A stretch of 64,000 nucleotides of DNA from an uncultured Hyphomicrobiaceae bacterium (GTDB taxonomy: Bacteria > Pseudomonadota > Alphaproteobacteria > Rhizobiales > CAMYJA01): assembly GCA_947258705.1 (NCBI GenBank), contig CAMYJA010000003.1:1-64000 (forward strand), given 5' to 3'. This document shows, piece after piece, positions 9,150 through 20,619 of the stretch. Every line of letters starts with the position of its first letter. Positions within the stretch are counted from its first letter, which is position 1. The position numbers and the translations under genes were made by a program. The notes beneath the pieces are model-generated. The model searched no databases and was not told the origin of the DNA. It saw nothing but the letters and a program-made list of their open reading frames with translations.

Positions 9150-9304
9150 CATGATGCGTGGAAGGCATTTTCAACCGTCATGTCGGCGCAATTCATTGAT
9201 GTTCGTACCCGGGTTTAGTGGGTGGTAACGGCGGATTGGGCGACCGAGGCCAATGGTTGCGCAATCCTCCGGGTTTAGATTTTTTGAGATTGTCAGGGGG
9301 TTGA

Positions 9305-10864
9305 ATGATGACTGAGAAAGTTGAGAGACAAATAGCCGATCAGGTATCGCCGAATGGCGGTACACAGTTTATCGGTAGTGACAAGACTGAGGGAAAACAT
9401 CCCAATCGTGCGAAGACCAAGACCGATGACAAAAAGCTCGGTAATAAATGGGAGCGGGTGAGAAAGCGCCTCCGCGCCGAACTTGGCGAGGACGTCTTTA
9501 CCCATTGGTTTGCCAGTCTTGAGCTCGAAAGCTTCGACGGAAAAAATGTCCATGTCTCGGTTCCCGTACCTTTTCTCAAACGATGGATCGAAACCCATTA
9601 CGCGGACAGCCTGTCCAAATGCTGCGCCGCCGAATTCAAGGGGACAGAGAAGATTTGCGTAAGCCACAGAAAGCCAGGTGGAAAGGCGCAAACCAATCAA
9701 GCCGCTCATACCGAATTTGATCCCGCTAGCGGTCAATCACCCGACAGCAATATCGGTCAGGCGGCAATGGACCGCTTGAGCGGTGATGTTTCGGCCCAGG
9801 CCAATAGCGGGCAGTTTTCCGGGTCTCCGCTTGATAAGCGTTTTACATTCGAATCCTATGTTGTCGGCAGCTCGAACCGCCTCGCCCATGCCGCGGCGAA
9901 GCAGGTCAGCGAGACGGTGCTCGACCATCCGATCCGGTTTAATCCGCTTTATATTCACAGCTCCGTCGGCATGGGCAAAACCCATCTCCTCCATGCCATA
10001 GCGTGGGATGTCAAAAGGCGTCATGGGCAGGCTCAGGTGCTCTACCTGACGGCCGAACGCTTCCGGTACCAGTTCGTCGAGGCGCTCAGGAGTCGTGAAG
10101 CGCTTGCTTTTTCGGATACGCTCAGGGGGATCGATCTGCTTTTGATTGACGATATGGAATTTTTGCACGGCGATCAGACCAAGAAGGAATTCGATCATAC
10201 GCTGAACGCGCTTCTTGATAGCGGCAAACAGGTTGTCGTAGCCTCGGCCAACGCGCCGTCGATGCTGAACAGTCTCGACCTGAGGATGCGATCACGCCTT
10301 TCTGGCGGACTCGTTGCCGAAATTTCGCCGCTCGACTATGACCTGCGCCTGAAAATTCTCGAGCAGAGGACGAACGAGAAACGTACGACGGATCCCGCAT
10401 TCGAAATTTCCAGGGACATCCTCGAACATCTGGCTGAGCGGCTCAAGGATAACGGACGCGAGCTCGAAGGCGCCGTGACGCGTCTTTATGCAAGCTGTCA
10501 TTATACCGGTATGCCGATCACGGTTGAATCAGCCGAGCACATTATCAAGGACCTCGTGCGCGGGGCCGAGCCCAAGCGCGTAAAGGTCGAGGATATTCTG
10601 CGGGTGGTGTCGCGTCATTACGGCGTCAGCCGTGGCGACCTGCTTTCTCAGCGGCGTCACCGGTCTGTCGTCTGGCCACGTCAAATCGGGATGTATCTCG
10701 CCAAGCAACTTACGGCGCGGTCCCTGCCCGAAATCGGGCGCAGATTTGGCGGCCGTGATCATACGACGGTGCTGCATGCGATACGGAAGATCGACAAATT
10801 GCTGGACGGCAACGTCCAGCTCAAGGACGAGATCGACGACCTCAAGCGCCTTTTGAACAATTAG
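9305..10864 (+). CDS. dnaA: Chromosomal replication initiator protein DnaA
   Basis: AAA+ initiator that binds DnaA boxes and melts the origin. The 519-residue product has an unusually long basic leader of about 45 residues. Domain I follows (WERVRKRLRAELGEDVFTHW, residues 49-68), then a variable linker. The AAA+ core has Walker A SSVGMGKT (residues 219-226) and Walker B LLLIDDMEFL near 275. The C-terminal DNA-binding domain has GGRDHTTVLHA. The two P-loop serines replace the usual glycines, which I believe is common in Hyphomicrobiales. ATG codons at 9305 and 9308 are both possible, after AGGGGG at 9295-9300. dnaN follows after 418 bp. Confidence 0.98.
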   Translation: MMTEKVERQIADQVSPNGGTQFIGSDKTEGKHPNRAKTKTDDKKLGNKWERVRKRLRAELGEDVFTHWFASLELESFDGKNVHVSVPVPFLKRWIETHYADSLSKCCAAEFKGTEKICVSHRKPGGKAQTNQAAHTEFDPASGQSPDSNIGQAAMDRLSGDVSAQANSGQFSGSPLDKRFTFESYVVGSSNRLAHAAAKQVSETVLDHPIRFNPLYIHSSVGMGKTHLLHAIAWDVKRRHGQAQVLYLTAERFRYQFVEALRSREALAFSDTLRGIDLLLIDDMEFLHGDQTKKEFDHTLNALLDSGKQVVVASANAPSMLNSLDLRMRSRLSGGLVAEISPLDYDLRLKILEQRTNEKRTTDPAFEISRDILEHLAERLKDNGRELEGAVTRLYASCHYTGMPITVESAEHIIKDLVRGAEPKRVKVEDILRVVSRHYGVSRGDLLSQRRHRSVVWPRQIGMYLAKQLTARSLPEIGRRFGGRDHTTVLHAIRKIDKLLDGNVQLKDEIDDLKRLLNN

Positions 10865-11282
10865 CGTTTGAGCGCTCGTTCGAATTGCCGGCTACGACCG
10901 GAACGGCTGTTTGAACCGCGTGTCTGCGACACGGCGCCTTCCCTGGCGGATGGAGGCGCACGTTCCGGGGTTGTGGTTGTTGGCCGGTGGGGTCGGATTG
11001 TGAGTTGACGCTTGCAATCCGGCCTTATCAGCTGGTACCGCTAACAGGGCGGATCATCCTATATTTCCAAGCAATAACGCTTAAAACTGATCGTTTGGGC
11101 TTGCCAAATGGCCTCCTTCGGGTCAAATTCATGGGTTCTGAGGCAGGGTGATTCTATCCGATTCAAACCTCCTAAAATGGGAATTTGAGGCTGGCTGAAT
11201 CCGGAACGTTGCGCCTGAAATTTGTGCCGAAAGCAGGTTTTGAAGGGGTCCTCGAAGGTAAGTCGAGGCCATTGGGAACATT
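10865..11282. other. dnaA-dnaN intergenic region
   Basis: No gene seen in 418 bp. Three GANTC motifs (11150, 11160, 11197) lie within 52 bp, shortly upstream of dnaN. A TTGACG at 11005 could be a -35 element, but no well-spaced -10 follows. dnaN probably has its own promoter here. Confidence 0.45.
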
Positions 11283-12401
11283 ATGAAAATTCTGATTGAA
11301 AGAAGCACTTTGCTGTCAGCGCTCGGTCATGTGACGAGCGTGGTGGAGCGGCGGACCACTATACCTATTCTCTCCAATATTCTCCTCAGCGCCGAAGACG
11401 GCATGCTGCGCCTGAAAGCCACTGATCTCGAACGCGAGGTTGTGGAGGAGACCGAAGCTGAGGTTATCGAGCCAGGCTCATTAACCGTGGCCGCCCACAC
11501 GCTTCACGATATCGTACGCAAACTGCCGGACGGCGCCCAGATTTCACTGGATCTCGATGCTGAGGAAGGGCGTCTCCACCTGAGCTCGGGGCATGCGAGT
11601 TTTACCTTGCAGACCCTGCCGGCCGACGAATTCCCCGATCTTTCCGCGGAGGAAATGACTCATCATTTCGAAATGTCCGCCAAGGATCTCAGGCGTCTTA
11701 TCGAGAAGGCGCGGTTTGCGATTTCGACCGAAGAAACCCGCTATTATCTCAACGGCATCTATTTTCACAGCGTCGAGACCGATGGGCAGAAGATATTGCG
11801 CGCTGTGGCAACGGACGGACACCGTCTGGCACAGGTCGACCTGGCGCTGCCGGCCGGCGCTGAAAACATGCCGGGAATTATAATTCCCAGGAAAACCATT
11901 CATGAAATTCACCGCCTGATCGAAGATGTCAAACCGCCGATCAAAATTGCGCTGTCATCGTCAAAAATACAGTTCAGCATCGGAACCGTCGTTGTCACAT
12001 CGAAACTGATCGATGGAACATTCCCGGACTACGGCCGGGTCATACCGGAAGCCAACGACAAAATTCTCAATGTCGCAAATGACGACTTCGCTCATGCTGT
12101 CGACCGCGTTTCAACGATTTCGAGTGAACGCGGACGTGCGGTCAAGCTTAACATAACGAGTGACAAGGTCGTGTTGACGGTAACAAATCCCGATGGCGGC
12201 AATGCCACGGAAGAGCTGAATGTCAATTATGACGCCGATCCTCTCGAGATAGGATTTAACGCCCGTTATCTGCTCGACATTACCCAGCAGCTCGAAAGCG
12301 AAACGGTGCATTTCATGTTGTCGGACCCTGGATCGCCAACGATGGTCAAAGACAGCAGCGATGAAGCGGCGCTTTATGTGTTAATGCCCATGCGGGTTTG
12401 A
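11283..12401 (+). CDS. dnaN: DNA polymerase III sliding clamp (beta subunit)
   Basis: Homodimeric ring of three topologically similar domains per subunit that tethers DNA polymerase III to DNA. The 372-residue length is normal. It begins MKILIERSTLLSALGHVTSVVERR and has the TIPILSNILL segment of domain I, RAVATDGHRLA in domain II and the ending YVLMPMRV that lines the partner-binding cleft. The ATG at 11283 is the first codon that fits the family. recF follows after 8 bp, so the two are likely co-transcribed. Confidence 0.98.
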   Translation: MKILIERSTLLSALGHVTSVVERRTTIPILSNILLSAEDGMLRLKATDLEREVVEETEAEVIEPGSLTVAAHTLHDIVRKLPDGAQISLDLDAEEGRLHLSSGHASFTLQTLPADEFPDLSAEEMTHHFEMSAKDLRRLIEKARFAISTEETRYYLNGIYFHSVETDGQKILRAVATDGHRLAQVDLALPAGAENMPGIIIPRKTIHEIHRLIEDVKPPIKIALSSSKIQFSIGTVVVTSKLIDGTFPDYGRVIPEANDKILNVANDDFAHAVDRVSTISSERGRAVKLNITSDKVVLTVTNPDGGNATEELNVNYDADPLEIGFNARYLLDITQQLESETVHFMLSDPGSPTMVKDSSDEAALYVLMPMRV

Positions 12402-12409
12402 TCCTCTAG

Positions 12410-13645
12410 ATGCAAAAAGCGAACGGGATAGTGGATGATATTGGTGTCGATCCCGCGTCCGGTAAGATGGAGGACGCGGGCGGCAGACAAAAGCGCGCCC
12501 GGGCATCGATCAACAGGCTGACACTGACTGAATTCCGCAACTATTCGTCTTTGATACTTGATACCGGGCCGGAGCCGATCATTCTTTTGGGCGACAATGG
12601 CGCTGGAAAAACCAACATTCTTGAAGCGCTTTCACTATTTTCCCCGGGGCAGGGCATGCGGCGCAGCCCCTATACTGAACTCGCCCGTATTGGCGGCTCG
12701 GGACAATGGGCGGTTTCAGCGCATTTTCAGAACGAAAACGGTCCTCTCGAAATTGGAACGGGCGCACAGGCGCCAAATGGGGCGGGCGAGCGTCAGGGGC
12801 GTGTCGTCCGGATCAACCGCGAGCCCATGCGAGGCACGAACGTACTTGGCGAGTTTGTGGAACTTGTCTGGCTCACCCCCTCTATGGACCGGCTTTTTAC
12901 CGGTCCGGCCAGCGACAGACGGCGCTTCCTCGACAGGCTTATCATTTGTTTTGATCCCGGATACCGCAAACGCCTCGGACAGTTCGAGCGTGCTCTTCGC
13001 CAGCGCAACAAGCTCCTCGAAATGGAGGGCACATCTTCATCCCAATTGAACGGCCTCGAACTACAGGTCGCCGAGATCGGTACCGGCGTCGCGGCCACGC
13101 GGCTTGAGACGGTCAGCCAATTGGCAGCCGCTATTCAGACGCGGCGGAAAACCCATGCCTCGTCGGCCTTTCCCTGGTCAGAAATCGAAATCGATGGCTT
13201 GATCGAAAACTGGCTCAAATACATGCCGGCGGTGGAGGTGGAGGATGGTTACTGTCGCACGCTCAGGGAGGGACGCGAACGTGACCGGGCCGCCAAACGA
13301 ACCCTTGCCGGCCCCCACAGGTCGGACTTTCTCGTTACCTATGGCTCCAAGGGATTGCCGGCGAAAGTCTGCTCAACGGGGGAGCAGAAGGCGCTTTTGG
13401 TAAACCTGGTTCTTGCCCATGCGGATCTCGTCTCCCTCATGACGGATTTTGGCGCGCCTTTGTTGTTGCTCGATGAAATTGCCGCGCATCTGGATGAAAC
13501 GAGACGCAATTCCTTGTTTGAGGAACTCCTTGAACTCGGTTCCCAGGCCTGGATGACAGGCACCGATTCTTCCGACTTTTCGTCCCTCGAGGGCCGGGCA
13601 CAATTCTACGAAATCAACGAGGGAATTGTTACGAAAATCGGCTAG
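12410..13645 (+). CDS. recF: DNA replication and repair protein RecF
   Basis: SMC-like ATPase that loads RecA at gapped DNA with RecO and RecR. Walker A is GDNGAGKTN near residue 62. The conserved RDRAAKRTLAGPHRSDF segment and the signature STGEQKALL precede Walker B APLLLLDEIAAHLD. At 411 residues it is longer than typical because of a leader of about 30 residues before the family start RLTLTEFRNY. An internal ATG at 12467 would shorten it, but no clear ribosome-binding site supports either start. It sits between dnaN (8 bp) and gyrB (51 bp). Confidence 0.96.
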   Translation: MQKANGIVDDIGVDPASGKMEDAGGRQKRARASINRLTLTEFRNYSSLILDTGPEPIILLGDNGAGKTNILEALSLFSPGQGMRRSPYTELARIGGSGQWAVSAHFQNENGPLEIGTGAQAPNGAGERQGRVVRINREPMRGTNVLGEFVELVWLTPSMDRLFTGPASDRRRFLDRLIICFDPGYRKRLGQFERALRQRNKLLEMEGTSSSQLNGLELQVAEIGTGVAATRLETVSQLAAAIQTRRKTHASSAFPWSEIEIDGLIENWLKYMPAVEVEDGYCRTLREGRERDRAAKRTLAGPHRSDFLVTYGSKGLPAKVCSTGEQKALLVNLVLAHADLVSLMTDFGAPLLLLDEIAAHLDETRRNSLFEELLELGSQAWMTGTDSSDFSSLEGRAQFYEINEGIVTKIG

Positions 13646-13654
13646 GCATGCTAG

Positions 13655-16135
<2,481 letters not shown>

Positions 16136-16204
16136 TATCCCGCCCGGCAGTGCCCAGACACCGCCCTTCCATTCAAACCGGTCGATAAAGCGCTGGATAC
16201 CAGC

Positions 16205-17197
16205 CTAGAACATGGCCGGATGAACGCGGTCCGGCGGATTGTGCCCGTCAAGAAACGTCTTGATGTTGATGATCACCTTTTCACCCATATCAATACGTCC
16301 CTCAAGGGTGGCCGAGCCCATATGCGGCAGGACGACGACGTTATCAGCCTTGAGCAGTTTGGGATTGATGGCCGGTTCGTGCTCGAACACATCAAGACCG
16401 GCACCGGCGATCTCACCGGCTTCGAGCATTCGCGCGAGCGCATTTTCGTCGATTACCTCGCCGCGCGCCGTATTGACGATATATGATGTCGGCTTGAGTA
16501 GCTTCAAACGCCGCTGCGTCAGGAGGTGATAGGTTGCAGGCGTGTGCGGGCAGTTGATCGACAGTATATCGACCCGAGCCAGCATCTGGTCCAGACTCTC
16601 CCAATATGTCGCTTCGAATTCATCCTCGACCGCCTCGTTCAATCGGCGGCGGTTGTGGTAATGGATCTGCAGGCCGAACGCCTTGGCCCGGCGCGCGACA
16701 GCCTGTCCAATATGCCCCATTCCAATTATGCCGAGTCGTTTGCCGTTGATGCGGTTGCCCAGCATCCATGTCGGCGACCATCCCTTCCATTGATCGCTTG
16801 AGTCCTTTAGAAATCTCGCACCTTCCACCAGGCGCCGCGGAACAGCGAGTATCAGCGCCATTGTCATGTCGGCCGTGTCTTCTGTGAGAACGCCCGGTGT
16901 ATTGGTCACGGTAATGGCACGATTGCGCGCGGTATCGAGGTCGATATTGTCGACACCCGTGCCGAAGTTAGCGATCAGTTTCAGATTTGGGCCGGCCTGG
17001 CTTATCACTGCTCGATTGATCTGGTCCGTGACCGTGCTGACCAAAACGTCGGTCGTCTTGACCGCGTCTATAAGGTCTTTCTGACTGAACGGCTTGTCGC
17101 TTTCATTGAGCTTCGCATCGAACAATTCCCGCATTCGGGTTTCGACAGCCTCGGGTAATTTGCGTGTAACAATGATCGACGTTTTGGAAGATGTCAT
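16205..17197 (-). CDS. D-2-hydroxyacid dehydrogenase, glyoxylate/hydroxypyruvate reductase type
   Basis: NAD(P)-dependent D-isomer-specific 2-hydroxyacid dehydrogenase of 330 residues. The Rossmann motif GIIGMGHIGQAVARRAKAFG is near residue 155. The catalytic Arg is in NTARGEVID, the Glu in GLDVFEHEP and the His in VVLPHMGSAT. NFGTGVDNID near residue 80 and the overall similarity point to the GyaR/hydroxypyruvate reductase branch rather than SerA, since no ACT domain is present. It is convergent with gyrB. The substrate preference is inferred from family resemblance only. Confidence 0.92.
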   Translation of the reverse strand: MTSSKTSIIVTRKLPEAVETRMRELFDAKLNESDKPFSQKDLIDAVKTTDVLVSTVTDQINRAVISQAGPNLKLIANFGTGVDNIDLDTARNRAITVTNTPGVLTEDTADMTMALILAVPRRLVEGARFLKDSSDQWKGWSPTWMLGNRINGKRLGIIGMGHIGQAVARRAKAFGLQIHYHNRRRLNEAVEDEFEATYWESLDQMLARVDILSINCPHTPATYHLLTQRRLKLLKPTSYIVNTARGEVIDENALARMLEAGEIAGAGLDVFEHEPAINPKLLKADNVVVLPHMGSATLEGRIDMGEKVIINIKTFLDGHNPPDRVHPAMF

Positions 17198-17418
17198 AGG
17201 GCATTTCCGCGCATTGTTTTCTGACTGGATTCACCCGTGTGACGCCCGGTCAAAATGTTGGCCTCGAAACCTTGGCGATGGCTCGTTTTTCTTGCATCAA
17301 TATCTAGCAGATGGTGAGCTTATGACAAAGAGTGGTTGGGCATAATTCCACCAATAGGACAAATTGTTCGGCAATATATCGTCTCTCCCATGGATCAGTT
17401 GATCTTGTCAGGCAAATC

Positions 17419-18018
17419 ATGTTTAGAAAAAGAATTATGTCGACGCTAATAATACTGCTCTCAAGAACAGGGCCGCGCGCAGTCTTGCGAATAATTGTTG
17501 CAGCATTTTTCCTCGCGGCAGCGGGACAGGGCTTCAATGCGTTGGCGGAGCCCAGAAATAATCCCAGCGGTCAGCAACTGCCCAGATTCGCCAGTCTCAA
17601 ATCTGACCAGGTGAATGTCCGTGTGGGTCCCGGCAAGGAATATCCCATCCAATGGGTTTACCGCCGCGCCGGACTTCCTGTGGAGGTTATCAAGGAATAC
17701 GGAAACTGGCGGCAGATACGGGATTCGGAAACGTCGACGGGCTGGGTGTTCCACGCGCTTCTGAGCCGCCGGCGTACAATGATGGTTCTTCCATGGGAAG
17801 TCGACAAGACCAATACGGCTGGCGGAAAAGTGCCCATGACACCGGTATTTGACAAAGCCTCGACGTCGGGCAACATCCTGGTCAAGGTTGAACCCGGCGT
17901 CATCGGCAGTGTGTTCAAGTGCGACCGCACCTGGTGCGACGTTTCAATTATGAACTATCGGGGATGGATATCACAGAAAACGATCTGGGGTGTTTACCCG
18001 CCCGAGATCATTCGTTGA
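17419..18018 (+). CDS. Exported protein with tandem bacterial SH3 domains
   Basis: Secreted or periplasmic protein of about 199 residues. A basic start and a hydrophobic stretch (LRIIVAAFFLAAAGQGF) end in ALA, a plausible signal-peptidase site near residue 45. Two SH3-like units follow. The first contains VNVRVGPGKEYPIQWVYRRAG and WVFHALL; the second has VKVEPGVIGSVFKCDRTWCDVS and GWISQKTIWGVYP. Such domains usually bind peptidoglycan or proteins. The ATG at 17419 gives the simplest signal peptide; 17437 is an alternative. The gene is convergent with irr and probably monocistronic. Confidence 0.85.
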   Translation: MFRKRIMSTLIILLSRTGPRAVLRIIVAAFFLAAAGQGFNALAEPRNNPSGQQLPRFASLKSDQVNVRVGPGKEYPIQWVYRRAGLPVEVIKEYGNWRQIRDSETSTGWVFHALLSRRRTMMVLPWEVDKTNTAGGKVPMTPVFDKASTSGNILVKVEPGVIGSVFKCDRTWCDVSIMNYRGWISQKTIWGVYPPEIIR

Positions 18019-18032
18019 ATTTTGAGGCCGGC

Positions 18033-18452
18033 TTATTTGTCGTCCGCTAATTGAACGACCACGTCAATGCGCGCGATGCGCTTGCCTTCGGGGGCATCCG
18101 GCACGCCTGCCACATCGATCAGCCCGCGTGGAATATCAATCAGTTTTCCGTCGCCCTGATTGTAGAAATGATGATGATCCGACAGGTTGGTGTCAAAATA
18201 GGTCTTGGTGCCGCTGACCGTCACATCCCTTAACAGCCCCGCATCGCGAAACTGGTGCAACGTGTTGTAAACGGTCGCGAGGGAAACGGGAAAGCCCGCG
18301 TGCCGGGCCTCTTCATGGAGCATCTCGGCCGTGACGTGCCGGTCTCCCTTGGCATATAAAAGATCGGCAAGCGCGCAGCGTTGCCGTGTCGGTCGCAGTC
18401 CGGCCGAACGAAGGCGTTCATGCGAAGTTATTTCTGACGATGTTTGACTCAA
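18033..18452 (-). CDS. irr: Iron response regulator Irr (Fur family)
   Basis: Fur-family repressor of 139 residues. In Rhizobiales, Irr senses haem status and represses haem and iron-consuming genes under iron limitation. The winged helix holds GLRPTRQRCALADLL and FPVSLATVYNTLHQFRDAGLL. The dimer part has the Irr-type histidine cluster SDHHHFY, where classical Fur has HHDH. The start must be TTG at 18452 because the frame has no ATG or GTG near the N-terminus and a stop lies just upstream. It is divergent from fabA across 248 bp, an arrangement conserved in Rhizobiales. Confidence 0.92.
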   Translation of the reverse strand: MSQTSSEITSHERLRSAGLRPTRQRCALADLLYAKGDRHVTAEMLHEEARHAGFPVSLATVYNTLHQFRDAGLLRDVTVSGTKTYFDTNLSDHHHFYNQGDGKLIDIPRGLIDVAGVPDAPEGKRIARIDVVVQLADDK

Positions 18453-18700
18453 TTCTTCAACTTTCGATCTCAGTCATGTGTAAACGCGACTATATTGCAG
18501 GTGAGAACAATTCGCAATCCGCCATTTCGTAAAAAAGGGAAATGCCCTTTGGCAATCAATCCTGCTTGTTTGACCGCGAGCGATCGGTGCTCTTTTGATG
18601 CGTGGCGGAGTGTGCTAGTAAATTCCCCGCACATATGCCCTTCAGGAATATATCGCCCTAATACCTTATAATAATTTCAGATAAGTGGAAGCATTAGAAT

Positions 18701-19213
18701 ATGTCCGAACGTCGCTCAAGCTATGATTATGAAGATATTTTAGCCTGCGGGAGGGGCGAGCTTTTTGGTCCCGGCAATGCTCAGCTTCCCTTGCCGCCAA
18801 TGCTCATGTTCGATCGCATCACCAGTATTACCGAGGATGGGGGTGAATATGGCAAAGGGCAGGTTAAAGCCGAATTCGATATAAATGAAGATCTTTGGTT
18901 TTTTGCGTGTCATTTTCAGGGAGATCCGGTTATGCCAGGTTGTCTCGGACTCGACGCACTTTGGCAAATGACCGGATTTTTTCTCGGCTGGATCGGCGGT
19001 GAAGGCAAGGGTCGGGCAATATCCACCGGTGAGGTGAAATTCTCTGGCATGGTGGAGCCAAGCGTAAAAATGGTGGAATATATTGTCGACTTCAAACGAG
19101 TCGCGAACCGCCGGCTCGTGATGGGCATCGCTGACGGAGTGGTCAAGGCTGACGGCGAAGAGATTTTTCACGCCAAGGACCTTCGCGTGGTTCTGTTCAA
19201 GCCGGAGGAATAG
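18701..19213 (+). CDS. fabA: 3-hydroxydecanoyl-ACP dehydratase/isomerase FabA
   Basis: Dehydrates 3-hydroxydecanoyl-ACP and isomerises trans-2 to cis-3-decenoyl-ACP, the branch point of anaerobic unsaturated fatty-acid synthesis. The 170-residue hot-dog protein has catalytic His71 in [11 protein letters not shown] and Asp85 in [15 protein letters not shown]. The start at 18701 matches the family length. A TATAAT at 18667-18672 may be the -10 of its promoter, but no good -35 is seen. It heads fabA-fabB-fabI and is divergent from irr. Confidence 0.98.
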   Translation: MSERRSSYDYEDILACGRGELFGPGNAQLPLPPMLMFDRITSITEDGGEYGKGQVKAEFDINEDLWFFACHFQGDPVMPGCLGLDALWQMTGFFLGWIGGEGKGRAISTGEVKFSGMVEPSVKMVEYIVDFKRVANRRLVMGIADGVVKADGEEIFHAKDLRVVLFKPEE

Positions 19214-19318
19214 TGCAGCTGTGTTCCTCCACCCCAAATGTAACTTGTGTTGCAGCTGGATTAGCTGGTAATTTTGCCCGCTGCACATATTAATTTGTGA
19301 TTTTCAAGAGGTGTAAGA

Positions 19319-20536
19319 ATGAGGCGTGTCGTCGTCACTGGCATGGGAATTGTCTCTAGCATCGGGAATAATGTTCAGGAGGTCATGGCGTCGCTGCGCG
19401 AGGCCAAGTCGGGCATTGTGAGGGCGGAGAAATACGCGGAGCTCGGTTTCCGCTGCCAGGTACATGGCGAACCGAAACTGGACTGGACGGAGGCGGTCGA
19501 TCGCAAGCCACGGCGTTTTATGGGGCCGGGTGCTGGGTGGAATTATATTGCCGCAGAACAGGCCATGACCGATTCCGGGCTTGAAAAGGAAGACTTTTCG
19601 AACGAGCGGGTGGGTATTGTCATGGGTTCGGGCGGACCGTCGACAAGTGCGCTGCTCAGGGCGGCGGACATTGCGCGCGAACGTGGACCAAAGAAGGTCG
19701 GACCGTTTGAAGTGCCCAAGGGCATGTCGAGCACCGCTTCGGCAACCCTTGCCGTTCCGTTCAAAATCAAAGGGGTGAATTACACCATTTCCTCCGCCTG
19801 TTCGACATCGTCTCATTGTATCGGCAATGCCACCGAGCTCATTCAATGGGGAAAGCAGGACATGATGCTTGCGGGCGGGTCCGAGGAACTCGACTGGACG
19901 CTCTCTGTGCTGTTCGATGCCATGGGCGCCATGTCTTCGAAATTCAACGATACGCCGGAGACAGCAAGCCGTGCCTATGATGCGACGCGCGACGGCTTCG
20001 TGATTGCAGGCGGGGCCGGGGTGTTCGTTCTCGAAGAGCTTGAAAGAGCCAAGGCGCGCGGCGCAAAAATCTATGCCGAGGTTGCCGGCTATAGTGCTAA
20101 TTCGGACGGAGACGACATGGTGCAGCCGTCAGGAGAAGGGGCCGTACGGTGCATGCGTCAGGCGATGGAGGGAATAGATTGCAAGGTCGACTATATCAAC
20201 CCCCATGCGACGGCCACACCGATCGGCGATCTTAGGGAAATCGAGGCCATCAGAGAGGTGTTCGGCAATGATGTTCCACCGATTTCAGCAACCAAATCAC
20301 TTACAGGGCATTCGCTGGGGGCTGCGGGCGTCCAGGAGTCCATCTATTCGCTGTTGATGATGAATAACGGCTTTATCTGTGAATCCGCAAATATCACCGA
20401 ACTGGATCCCGCTTTTGCGGACATGCCCATTGTCAGAGAGCGGCAGGATAACGTGGAGATTAACTGCGTTATGTCGAACAGTTTCGGATTTGGAGGCACG
20501 AACGCTTCAGTCATCTATAAGAAATACGATGGTTGA
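19319..20536 (+). CDS. fabB: Beta-ketoacyl-ACP synthase I FabB
   Basis: Condensing enzyme that elongates acyl-ACP, including the cis-3-decenoyl intermediate made by FabA. It has 405 residues, begins MRRVVVTGMGIVSSIG and carries the Cys-His-His triad: Cys161 in SSACSTSSHCIG, His in INPHATATPIGD and His in KSLTGHSLGAAG. It ends with the FGFGGTNASVIYK segment. Pairing with fabA makes FabB, rather than FabF, the secure assignment. The AAGAGG before the ATG is a good ribosome-binding site. It lies 105 bp after fabA. Confidence 0.97.
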   Translation: MRRVVVTGMGIVSSIGNNVQEVMASLREAKSGIVRAEKYAELGFRCQVHGEPKLDWTEAVDRKPRRFMGPGAGWNYIAAEQAMTDSGLEKEDFSNERVGIVMGSGGPSTSALLRAADIARERGPKKVGPFEVPKGMSSTASATLAVPFKIKGVNYTISSACSTSSHCIGNATELIQWGKQDMMLAGGSEELDWTLSVLFDAMGAMSSKFNDTPETASRAYDATRDGFVIAGGAGVFVLEELERAKARGAKIYAEVAGYSANSDGDDMVQPSGEGAVRCMRQAMEGIDCKVDYINPHATATPIGDLREIEAIREVFGNDVPPISATKSLTGHSLGAAGVQESIYSLLMMNNGFICESANITELDPAFADMPIVRERQDNVEINCVMSNSFGFGGTNASVIYKKYDG

Positions 20537-20619
20537 CCAAATGATTTGAACGACTTTTTTCGGTCCCATGGGCGTTACGTTTACCAACAAGACCCTGGGA
20601 TGAAGTTTTGAGGATTAAA

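Larger units (their letters stand above)
8366..9304. other. rpsT-dnaA intergenic regulatory region (possible origin or dnaA control region)
   Basis: No convincing gene in 939 bp. It contains AT-rich stretches (8440-8580), one perfect DnaA box at 8641, a weaker CTGTCCACG at 8661, five GANTC methylation motifs between 8474 and 8847 and a 47-bp-period repeat at 9013-9149. The setting fits regulation of dnaA transcription by DnaA and DNA methylation. Only one perfect DnaA box is visible, so I do not call it oriC. Confidence 0.5.

Noticed and set aside
9105-9218. A 37-codon ORF upstream of dnaA containing LVEDDE, resembling a receiver start
   Set aside because: It has only a weak ribosome-binding site, overlaps the decayed third repeat unit, and the resemblance stops after a few residues.
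8366-9304. Chromosomal oriC
   Set aside because: Only one perfect DnaA box and no clear AT-rich unwinding element next to a box cluster. In many Alphaproteobacteria the origin lies near hemE instead.
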